Shown one piece after another: positions 1 through 5,908 of a stretch of 20,314 nt of DNA. Position numbers and translations under genes: made by a program. The stretch covers positions 1 to 20,314 of the forward strand of contig DATMBL010000190.1 in assembly GCA_035559295.1 (NCBI GenBank). Reading direction: 5' to 3'. This DNA is from DATMBL01 sp035559295. GTDB lineage: Bacteria; Desulfobacterota; Binatia; UBA9968. A model generated the notes under the pieces. It ran no database searches. It was given only the letters and a program-made list of their open reading frames with translations, and was not told the DNA's origin. Within the stretch, counting starts at the first letter, position 1, and each line of letters starts with the position of its first letter.

Positions 1-246
1 GTTCCGAACGACGAGGAAAACAAGGAGAATGAGAAGGATGATGTTGACGTTGATGAGTACGAAGAAGGCGATGTTGTTGCTCAGCGAATACTCCGGAGCG
101 ACTTCCGGAAGCTGCACTTCGAGGTAGGCGAAGGCGAACACCATCAGAGTCGTGATGAGAATCACGACCCATTCGCGTTTTCGGCGCTTGGCTTCCTCCG
201 CGACGACGCTCTCCTCGAGCGATGTGGGCAGCGCTTGCGCAGGCAT
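1..246 (-). CDS. NtrY-like sensor histidine kinase, N-terminus only (truncated by window edge)
   Basis: Only the first 82 codons are present; the gene continues past the left edge. The visible part has a charged cytoplasmic N-terminus (residues 1-25, rich in E, K and R), a first membrane helix (about 26-41), a short exported loop with PEVAPEYS, and a second helix (about 58-80) of the form NNIAFFVLINVNIILLILLV ending in FLVVRN. In my recollection this second helix followed by an RN motif is characteristic of the N-terminus of NtrY-type kinases, which sense nitrogen status or redox and phosphorylate an NtrX-type regulator. The HAMP, PAS and kinase domains are not in the window, so the assignment rests on the membrane segment alone. 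It starts 38 bp after the DUF2905 gene on the same strand and could be the last part of the yebC-ruv operon. No strong Shine-Dalgarno is seen. Confidence 0.6.
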   Translation of the reverse strand, partial: MPAQALPTSLEESVVAEEAKRRKREWVVILITTLMVFAFAYLEVQLPEVAPEYSLSNNIAFFVLINVNIILLILLVFLVVRN

Positions 247-284
247 GGAATTGTCGGCTAAGTGTTCTAACTAGCGCAAAAATC

Positions 285-497
285 TTACCTTCTCAGAAAA
301 TAAAGGACAAGCGAAATGATCACGCTCACCACCAGACAGGTCGTCAGCGGGAAATAAAAGGTAAACCGATCGCGCTGGATGGTGATATCTCCCGGCAGGT
401 TTCCGAACCAGGGGATCCGACCCCCCAGAACGAACACCACGCCCAGGACCAGGAGGGCAATCCCGATAAAAATCAAGGCCTTTCCAAACTCAGCCAT
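285..497 (-). CDS. DUF2905 family small membrane protein
   Basis: A 70-residue protein with two predicted membrane helices (about 4-25 and 45-67) joined by a loop containing GGRIPWFGNLPGD and a segment RDRFTFYFPL. This loop is the hallmark of the DUF2905 family, whose function is unknown. I chose the internal ATG at 497 because GGAGGAG lies 4-10 bases upstream (501-509); the longer open frame from 524 would overlap the end of ruvB and adds a nonconserved tail. The gene follows ruvB on the same strand after about 23 bp, a pairing seen in many deltaproteobacterial and Gram-positive genomes, and is probably co-transcribed with ruvB. Identity with the family is confident; the role is not known. 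Confidence 0.88.
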   Translation of the reverse strand: MAEFGKALIFIGIALLVLGVVFVLGGRIPWFGNLPGDITIQRDRFTFYFPLTTCLVVSVIISLVLYFLRR

Positions 498-520
498 AAC
501 GACTCCTCCGCTCCACATCA

Positions 521-1588
521 TCAAAACAAACTGGGCTGTTTCTTCAACACGCCGCTTGCCCGGCCGGCGGGGTTGCGGCCGAAGTGCTCGTAGGCGAGAG
601 CGGTGGCAACTCGGCCCCGCGGGGTGCGCTGTAGCAGCCCGGCTTGAATTAGGAACGGCTCGTAAACGTCCTCAATGGTGTCTTTTTCCTCGCCGATCGC
701 CGCGGCCAGGGTTTCCACGCCCACCGGGCCGCCGGAAAATTTGTCCAGCATCGTCAGGAGGAGCATGGAATCCATTTTGTCGAGACCTTTGGGATCGATC
801 TCGAGCAAGCGCAGGGCTTCGTCGGTCACTCGCTTGGTGATCCGTCCTTCTCCGTGCACCTGCGCAAAGTCGCGCACGCGGCGGAGGAGCCGGTTGGCGA
901 TGCGCGGCGTCCCGCGCGCGCGTGAGGCGATTTCGGCGATACCGGCTTGCTCCGCTTCGACACCGAGAATCGCGGCCGAGCGTTTGAGAATTTGGCCCAG
1001 CGCTTCCGGGGGATAAAAATCCAGGCGGAAGATAAGACCGAATCGATCGCGCAACGGCGAGGTCAGGAGACCGGAGCGGGTCGTTGCGCCGATCAGGGTA
1101 AAGGGCTTGAGATCGAGCTTGATCGAGCGCGCCGCCGGGCCTTGGCCGATCATGATGTCGATTTGATAGTCCTCCATCGCCGGATAGAGTACCTCTTCGA
1201 CGATGTGGTTGAGCCGGTGAATCTCGTCGATGAACAAGATGTCGCCGTGCTCCAGATTCGTCAGGATCGCGGCCAAATCGCCCGGTCTTTCGACAACCGG
1301 TCCCGAGGTGGCCTTGATGTTCACTCCCATTTCGCGCGCGATGATGTAGGCGAGGGAGGTCTTGCCCAGCCCCGGCGGCCCGTGAAACAGAATGTGGTCG
1401 AGCACGTCGTTGCGCGAACGGGCGGCGGCGATTGCGACCCGGAGGTTTTCCTTGATCTGCTCCTGACCCACATACTCTTCGAATCCGCGGGGCCGCAGAT
1501 TCGCCTCGTATCTGAGATCGTCCTCGCTGCCGGATGACGCCAGCGAACGCGAACCCGCGGTTTCCCCTCTGCCGGATCGTCTCGTCAT
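521..1588 (-). CDS. ruvB: Holliday junction branch migration helicase RuvB
   Basis: A AAA+ motor of 355 residues that, as hexameric rings on RuvA, drives branch migration of Holliday junctions. Visible motifs: Walker A GPPGLGKT (about 70-77), Walker B ILFIDEIH (117-124), sensor 1 GATTRSG (167-173), and the arginine-bearing SPLRDRFG (177-184). The C-terminal winged-helix region includes KFSGGPVGVETLAAAIGE (283-300), typical of RuvB DNA binding, and ends in a normal tail. The length is slightly above the usual 330-350 because of a 20-residue polar N-terminal extension before DDLRYEANLRP. The ATG at 1588 is preceded by a GGGGGTG stretch. It lies 63 bp downstream of ruvA and 23 bp upstream of the DUF2905 gene, in a minus-strand operon with yebC, ruvC and ruvA. 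Confidence 0.97.
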   Translation of the reverse strand: MTRRSGRGETAGSRSLASSGSEDDLRYEANLRPRGFEEYVGQEQIKENLRVAIAAARSRNDVLDHILFHGPPGLGKTSLAYIIAREMGVNIKATSGPVVERPGDLAAILTNLEHGDILFIDEIHRLNHIVEEVLYPAMEDYQIDIMIGQGPAARSIKLDLKPFTLIGATTRSGLLTSPLRDRFGLIFRLDFYPPEALGQILKRSAAILGVEAEQAGIAEIASRARGTPRIANRLLRRVRDFAQVHGEGRITKRVTDEALRLLEIDPKGLDKMDSMLLLTMLDKFSGGPVGVETLAAAIGEEKDTIEDVYEPFLIQAGLLQRTPRGRVATALAYEHFGRNPAGRASGVLKKQPSLF

Positions 1589-1651
1589 AACGGCACACCC
1601 CCGAAACTTGCGGCCATATCGTTTGCCCTAGCAGGCCCGATCCCGCTTCGG

Positions 1652-2242
1652 CTATCGACTCAAGCGACGCAGCGCCCCGCGGATGATTTCTTGTAAACTC
1701 TCATCGCCCGAGCGAATGACGTCGCGTAGGGCCTTCTCGACGTCCGCCTTACGATACCCGAGGTTGACCAGAGCCGAAACCGCGTCCTCGCTCAGCCGTG
1801 CCCCATTGACTCCGGGCGCCGCCGCGGCGGGAGCTTCCAAAGCGGCGAACTTGTCGCGCAATTCGACGAGCATCCGTTCGGCAAGCTTTTTCCCAACCCC
1901 CGGAATCGACACGAGCCGCGCTTGGTCGCCGTCTTTGATCGCCTGGGTCAACTCGTCGGCGGGAATGCCCGAAAGGATATTGATCGCGAGCCTCGGCCCG
2001 ATCCCCGCCACGTTGATGAGCAACAGAAAAATCCGTTTTTCGGCGAGCTCGTGAAAGCCGTAGAGTTGCAGCGCGTCTTCTCGCAAATGCGTATGGATAT
2101 GAAAACTGGTCCGCTGCCCGATTTCCGGCAGGCGATAAAACACATTCAGCGGGATGAACACCTGGTACCCGACGCCTCCGACATCGACCACCACTTCCCC
2201 CGGAAGCTTATGAGCCAAAATGCCGCTGATGTGCGCGATCAC
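1652..2242 (-). CDS. ruvA: Holliday junction branch migration complex subunit RuvA
   Basis: RuvA tetramers bind four-way junctions and load RuvB. The 196-residue length is normal. Domain I is an OB fold (1-62, starting MIAHISG and containing VDVGGVGYQVFIP). Domain II has two helix-hairpin-helix motifs, NVAGIGPRLAINIL (77-90) and SIPGVGKKLAERML (112-125). A flexible Ala/Pro linker (about 135-150) leads to domain III (150-196, SEDAVSALVNLGYRKADVEKA), which contacts RuvB. The start is GTG at 2242, giving the canonical MIAHI N-terminus. A GGAG lies about 10 bases upstream but sits inside a small potential hairpin (CGGAG-AAA-CTCCG). It is separated from ruvC by 135 bp without any gene, and from ruvB by 63 bp. 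Confidence 0.97.
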   Translation of the reverse strand: MIAHISGILAHKLPGEVVVDVGGVGYQVFIPLNVFYRLPEIGQRTSFHIHTHLREDALQLYGFHELAEKRIFLLLINVAGIGPRLAINILSGIPADELTQAIKDGDQARLVSIPGVGKKLAERMLVELRDKFAALEAPAAAAPGVNGARLSEDAVSALVNLGYRKADVEKALRDVIRSGDESLQEIIRGALRRLSR

Positions 2243-2377
2243 GCCGGAGTTTCTCCGCGCCAGAACCGTTTAGACCAGCCGAATCACTGCGCAACACGCC
2301 TGCCGACCGGATACCCCTCCTGGCCGAACCGCTGCGCGCGAAAGCTGAAGAGCGGCTCAGACGGAATCCGAAGGGAC

Positions 2378-2956
2378 TTATGACCGGTCGCGCCGTCGCG
2401 CCCCGAGAGGGCGCGCGAGCGCCCGGGCCACGCGCGACTCGAACGCCTGGCGATGCAGGTGACAAATCGCCGCAGCCAAAGCGTCGGCCGGGTCGGTTCC
2501 CAGCTCGGCAGGAATCGAAAGCAACGACGCAACCATCATCTGTACTTGCTCCTTCGTGGCGTGCCCGTAACCGACGACCGCCATCTTGATTTCAGCGGCG
2601 CTGTATTCGTAAGCCTTGACCTGATTGAGGGCAGCGGCAAGGAGCGCCACGCCGCGGGCCTGTCCCAGCTTGAGCGTGCTCTGAGCGTTTCGGGCGAAGA
2701 AGACTCGCTCCAGGCTGATGCCGTCGGGACTGTAAACCGAGAGCGCTTCCGTCAGCCCCCGATAAATCCTTTGCAAACGCGTTTCCTGAGATTCGGCCGC
2801 GCTCGAGACGATCGTTCCATGCGCAACGTAACGCAAACACCCGCCCGCCGCCTCCACGACTCCCCACCCGGTGACGATCGAACCCGGATCGACCCCGAGA
2901 ATCCTTCGAGCACGCGCCGAGACGTTAGCGGCGTCTCGCCCCGGAGCCACACCCAT
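2378..2956 (-). CDS. ruvC: Crossover junction endodeoxyribonuclease RuvC
   Basis: RuvC is the Mg-dependent resolvase that cuts Holliday junctions held by RuvAB. All four acidic catalytic positions are visible: D23 in ILGVDPGS, E83 in SLERVFFARN, and D155 and D158 in TDPADAL. The pattern KLGQARGVAL (97-106) and the HATKEQVQ region (132-139) also match the family. At 192 residues it is about 20 longer than usual. The extra length is a 16-residue basic N-terminal extension and an arginine-rich C-terminal tail (about 172-192). I kept the ATG at 2956 because it overlaps the yebC stop codon as TGATG, implying translational coupling; a later internal start close to ILGVDPGS is possible. The order yebC-ruvC-ruvA-ruvB is classical. 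Confidence 0.95.
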   Translation of the reverse strand: MGVAPGRDAANVSARARRILGVDPGSIVTGWGVVEAAGGCLRYVAHGTIVSSAAESQETRLQRIYRGLTEALSVYSPDGISLERVFFARNAQSTLKLGQARGVALLAAALNQVKAYEYSAAEIKMAVVGYGHATKEQVQMMVASLLSIPAELGTDPADALAAAICHLHRQAFESRVARALARPLGARRRDRS

Positions 2957-3702
2957 CAGCCCGCTTTTTCCAGGTACTCGCTTGGGATGTCGAAATTGGC
3001 GGCGACGTTTTGCACGTCATCGTGGTCTTCGAGTTCTTCGGTAAGTTTGAGGACCGCTTCGGCGTATTTCGGCTCCACGGTCACCGTGCTCTTGGGAACC
3101 ATCGTCACCTGAGCGCTCGCGATCGGTATCTTTTCCTTCTCGAGCTTCTCCTTGACCCGTTCGAAGTCCTCGGGCTGCGTCACGACCTCGAATACTCCCT
3201 GGTCGGAGCGGACGTCTTCCGCCCCGACGTCGAGCACGAGAGCCACCAGGCGGTCCTCGTCGATGTGAGCGCTGTCGATCGTGATCAGGCCCTTCTTGTC
3301 GAACATCCATGCAACGCAACCGGTTTCGCCGAGACTGCCACCGTGCTTGGCGAATAGCCGCCGAATTTCTGACACCGTTCGGTTTTTATTATCGGTCAGT
3401 ACCTGGGCGAGGATCGCAGCTCCCCCGGGGCCGTATCCTTCGTATTGAACTTCTTCGTAAGCGACGCCTTCCAGCTCGCCTGTGCCTTTTTTGATCGCTC
3501 GTTCGATGTTTTCTCCCGGCATGCTGTTGGCGCGCGCCGCTGCCACGGCCGTTCTCAGCCTCGGGTTCGCGTTGATGTCACCCCCGCCCATGCGTGCGGC
3601 GACGGTGATTTCCTTGATGAGCTTGGTGAAGAGCTTGCCCTTTTTTGCATCCTTTGCGGCTTTTTTATGTTTGATCGTGCTCCATTTCGAATGACCCGAC
3701 AT
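2956..3702 (-). CDS. yebC: YebC/TACO1 family protein
   Basis: A cytoplasmic protein of 248 residues. The start MSGHSKWSTIKHKKAAKDAK is the family signature, followed by GKLFTKLIKEI, GGGDINANPRLR and NSMPGENIERAIKKGTG. The family was long annotated as a transcriptional regulator; more recent work on YebC/TACO1 proteins links it to relief of ribosome stalling, for example at proline runs. I trimmed the longer open frame (from 3801) to the ATG at 3702, which has GGGGGAG about 8 bases upstream and gives the conserved N-terminus. It is the first gene of the minus-strand yebC-ruvCAB operon, its stop overlaps the ruvC start, and a candidate promoter lies 30-58 bp upstream. Confidence 0.96.
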   Translation of the reverse strand: MSGHSKWSTIKHKKAAKDAKKGKLFTKLIKEITVAARMGGGDINANPRLRTAVAAARANSMPGENIERAIKKGTGELEGVAYEEVQYEGYGPGGAAILAQVLTDNKNRTVSEIRRLFAKHGGSLGETGCVAWMFDKKGLITIDSAHIDEDRLVALVLDVGAEDVRSDQGVFEVVTQPEDFERVKEKLEKEKIPIASAQVTMVPKSTVTVEPKYAEAVLKLTEELEDHDDVQNVAANFDIPSEYLEKAG

Positions 3703-3731
3703 GATCGTCTCTCCCCCGACCGGCTGCGTCC

Positions 3732-3760
3732 AAACTAGCACAAAGAGGATTCCCCGTAAA
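3732..3760 (-). promoter_or_regulatory. Candidate sigma-70-type promoter for yebC-ruvCAB
   Basis: On the minus strand TTTACG (3760-3755) is followed after 17 bp by TAGTTT (3737-3732). A TG one base before the -10 hexamer (TGC-TAGTTT) would make it an extended -10. The predicted start site would give a leader of about 22-25 bases before the Shine-Dalgarno and ATG at 3702. No SOS/LexA-like palindrome was noticed. Pattern-based only. Confidence 0.42.
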
Positions 3761-3891
3761 CGGTTCGTCCCGCTGGTTTGCGATCGCCGCTCACCCCTCA
3801 CCTTGTTCCTTAGGGCACGGAGAGATTAGTTTACCAATCGTACTGCCGCTCGATCCTAGAAAACCGTGGCCGGAGAAATTAGTCGTTGCAA

Positions 3892-3920
3892 TTGACGGGC
3901 GCCGCCGAAACGCGTACATT
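3892..3920 (+). promoter_or_regulatory. Candidate sigma-70-type promoter for rlpA
   Basis: TTGACG (3892-3897, five of six consensus bases) is separated by exactly 17 bp from TACATT (3915-3920, four of six). Transcription would begin near 3927, leaving about 33 bases before the ATG at 3960. This is the best promoter match I see in the window, and it supports the upstream start for rlpA. It is divergent from the yebC promoter. Confidence 0.58.
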
Positions 3921-3959
3921 TGGCGCCGGATCGATCCCGCCCGTCAGAGTACGTTCCGC

Positions 3960-4718
3960 ATGCGCCGAGAAAACGACTCAACCCATGGCCACCGAAACCC
4001 CAGAGGCAGGTCTCAAACTTATCTTTGCGCGGCGCTGCTGCCCGTCGATTTCCCATACCGCGGTCTCCTGCTCATCGCCGTCATGCTGACCGCCGCCTGT
4101 TCCATCCCGCCGGCGCGCGTGAAACTCCCGACGGTCGGGCCCCGCCCGGCGCAGGTCGGCGTCGCCTCGTGGTACGGCCCGGGCTTTCACGGCCAGCCGA
4201 CCGCGAGCGGCGCGATCTACGACCAACACGATCTCACGGCTGCGCATCCGACGTTGCCGCTCGGCACCCGCGTCATGGTCACGAACCTCGACAACGGTCG
4301 CTCGGTCCAAGTGACGATTAACGATCGCGGTCCGTTCGTGAAAGGGCGGATCATCGACCTCTCTTACGCCGCCGGCCGGGCGATTGGCCTGATCGGCCCC
4401 GGCACGGCCTTGGTGCGCGTCGAAGTCATCGATGCCGCGGGTCATGCGCTGCGCGCGATTCCCGAGGCTCTCGATTACACGCTGCAACTCGGCTCGTTCA
4501 CGAAAGTGGAAAATGCCGAACAGTTTCGAAACCGCCTCGCCCCTGTGGTTGCGGATATCGCCATCGTTCCGCTCCGGGTAGGAGACACCACATACTACAG
4601 AGTGCAGTCGGGCACGTTTTCGAACCGTTCGGCGGCCGAGGAGCGCGCGCGCCAAATCGACGCGCTCGGCGTGCCGATTCTTATCACGGAGAAAACGCCG
4701 CCATTGGAACCGCGGTGA
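3960..4718 (+). CDS. rlpA: RlpA-like septal lipoprotein (lytic transglycosylase) with SPOR domain
   Basis: An outer-membrane-type lipoprotein of 252 residues. A signal region (about 34-46) ends in the lipobox LTAAC with Cys47 as lipid site. It is followed by a double-psi beta-barrel domain (about 66-157) containing VASWYGPGFHGQPTASG, LTAAHPTLPLGT and NDRGPF. His96 and Asp122 correspond to the catalytic pair described for Pseudomonas RlpA, so activity on stem-peptide-free glycan is likely. A C-terminal SPOR domain (about 171-245, YTLQLGSF and YYRVQSGTF) would target septal glycan. The ATG at 3960 gives an unusually long 33-residue N-region before the hydrophobic stretch; the only later ATG, at the lipobox itself, would remove the signal peptide. 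It is monocistronic and divergent from yebC. Confidence 0.92.
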   Translation: MRRENDSTHGHRNPRGRSQTYLCAALLPVDFPYRGLLLIAVMLTAACSIPPARVKLPTVGPRPAQVGVASWYGPGFHGQPTASGAIYDQHDLTAAHPTLPLGTRVMVTNLDNGRSVQVTINDRGPFVKGRIIDLSYAAGRAIGLIGPGTALVRVEVIDAAGHALRAIPEALDYTLQLGSFTKVENAEQFRNRLAPVVADIAIVPLRVGDTTYYRVQSGTFSNRSAAEERARQIDALGVPILITEKTPPLEPR

Positions 4719-4743
4719 GCCACCGGACCGGGCCATTCGGTAT

Positions 4744-4763
4744 TGGAGCGTTCAGCCGCTCCA
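4744..4763 (+). terminator. Possible hairpin terminator after rlpA
   Basis: TGGAGCG (4744-4750) pairs perfectly with CGCTCCA (4757-4763) around a 6-base loop, 26 bases after the rlpA stop. There is no T-run after it, so a Rho-independent role is uncertain. Confidence 0.33.
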
Positions 4764-4856
4764 CACCTCTCGGCTAACCCCGATCGTCCCAAGCCCGGCG
4801 TCGGACAGTGGCTCCGCTTGTTGAGTTTCGACGGCGCGACAACCCGCCGCCAGCGC

Positions 4857-4948
4857 TTGAACGGTTGGAACGACTGGAACCGCTGGAACGGTTTGAACGA
4901 CTTGAACGGTTGGAACGACTGAAACGGTTTGAACGACTGTTAAACGAC
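4857..4948. repeat. 9-bp tandem repeat array (TKGAACGRY type)
   Basis: Nine units of exactly 9 bp run from 4857 to 4937, each close to TTGAACGGT or TGGAACGAC, then a degenerate last unit reaches 4948. Units alternate between GGT and GAC endings, giving an 18-bp higher-order period with one interruption (a CGC unit at 4875-4883). The block at 4857-4874 recurs identically at 4902-4919. The right end overlaps the first base (plus strand) of the TAG stop codon of the metallo-hydrolase gene at 4948-4950. The rest of the 229-bp gap between rlpA and that gene shows only the hairpin listed separately. Confidence 0.93.
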
Positions 4949-5862
4949 TACCGCTCGACCAGCAGATAGCGGTCGCCCTCGCGGCGCACCCGGCCTTCGG
5001 TGATCAACTTTTCAAGATGCGCCTGAACTGAAAACTCGGCGACGTTTTTCAGCGCAGGGGCGACGTCGACGTAAATCGCCTCTGTGATGTCGCCGATCGT
5101 CTGGCGGTCCTGACGGAGCGCTTTCAGCACCTGTCGTTCACGCATCAGCCGGTGCTCGATGTATTCTCGAATTTTCGCCTGCGCTTTTCCCACGAGGGGC
5201 CCGTGCCCGGGGAGAATCAAGCTGATCTCGAAGCCGAGGAGCCGCTCGAGCGAGCGCAGGTAATCGGTCATGTTGCCGTCGGGCGGCCGGATCACCGCGG
5301 TGCCGCGGCCGAGAATATGGTCGCCACTGAACAGCACCCGATCCCCGCCATCGTAAAAGCAACAGTGGCCCGACTCGTGTCCCGGAGTGTGCAGCACCCG
5401 TAGCTCGCCTTCGCCAAACGAGATGCTCTCCCCATCACCGTAGAGGAAATCCTCTCCGCCCAAATAGCCGGCGCGCGAGCGGTGAATGCCGAGTTTGGCG
5501 CCGCATCTTTTCTTGAGCGCCAGCGCGCCGCCGCAATGATCGCTATGGATATGGGTTAGCAGGATCTTGTCGATGCGCTTCGCCCCCATCGCCTCCGCCT
5601 GTTCGATGATGCCGTCGAGATTCGAGCTCGCGCCGAGCGCCACATCGATAACGATTGCGCGCTCGCGGCCCACGACGTACTGGTTGGTTCCTTCGAGCGT
5701 CATGATTCCGGGATTGTTGGCGGTGTGCAGGCGTATGTGGTTAGGCGCCGGCATCGGGGGAGCCTCCGCGGCTTCGCTCTTGAAACGAGCTGAACCCAAG
5801 GGATCGAGCAGCCACGCGAGCGAGGTCCCGCCGAACCACGCCAGCGCTTCTCTTCGCGTCAT
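4948..5862 (-). CDS. LACTB2-like MBL-fold metallo-hydrolase with Tat-like leader
   Basis: A 304-residue metallo-beta-lactamase-fold protein. Zinc ligands are visible: THIHSDH (103-109: H104, H106, D108, H109), H162 in TPGHESGH, D181 in SGDHILG and H220 in LPGHGP. The C-terminal part (about 235-304) looks like the winged-helix domain of the LACTB2/BLACT_WH group (EFSVQAHLEKLITEGRVRREGDRY). Substrate is unknown: LACTB2 relatives are RNases, others are hydrolases of thioesters or lactones. I trimmed the open frame from 6075 to the ATG at 5862, because the extra 71 residues are low in family likeness and overlap acnA. This start exposes MTRREALAWFGG, a twin-arginine-like motif followed by a weakly hydrophobic stretch, so export is possible. 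It lies 46 bp downstream of acnA on the same strand and may be co-transcribed. Confidence 0.86.
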   Translation of the reverse strand: MTRREALAWFGGTSLAWLLDPLGSARFKSEAAEAPPMPAPNHIRLHTANNPGIMTLEGTNQYVVGRERAIVIDVALGASSNLDGIIEQAEAMGAKRIDKILLTHIHSDHCGGALALKKRCGAKLGIHRSRAGYLGGEDFLYGDGESISFGEGELRVLHTPGHESGHCCFYDGGDRVLFSGDHILGRGTAVIRPPDGNMTDYLRSLERLLGFEISLILPGHGPLVGKAQAKIREYIEHRLMRERQVLKALRQDRQTIGDITEAIYVDVAPALKNVAEFSVQAHLEKLITEGRVRREGDRYLLVER

Positions 5863-5908
5863 GAGCAGAGCATAGAGATCGTGCAGAAGCCACCGCGCAG
5901 AACTCGAT

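Noticed and set aside
1..246. NtrY-like kinase and sigma-54 activator as an NtrYX pair
   Set aside because: They lie at opposite ends of the window, nearly 20 kb apart, and the activator's receiver lacks the phospho-acceptor, so no functional pairing is supported.
672..1598. 308-residue open frame on the minus strand, overlapping ruvB
   Set aside because: It is a frame-shifted shadow of ruvB, rich in R, P and H with no protein motif; ruvB in the other frame has all its signature motifs.
3978..4736. 252-residue open frame antisense to rlpA
   Set aside because: It is the complementary-strand shadow of a well-supported lipoprotein gene; composition is arginine-rich and no domain is visible.
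4857..4948. Tandem array considered as a CRISPR or as a coding repeat (LNGWND-type peptide)
   Set aside because: Units are contiguous 9-mers without spacers, so it is not CRISPR. Only a short stretch is open in frame, and it has no start codon context or flanking protein sequence.
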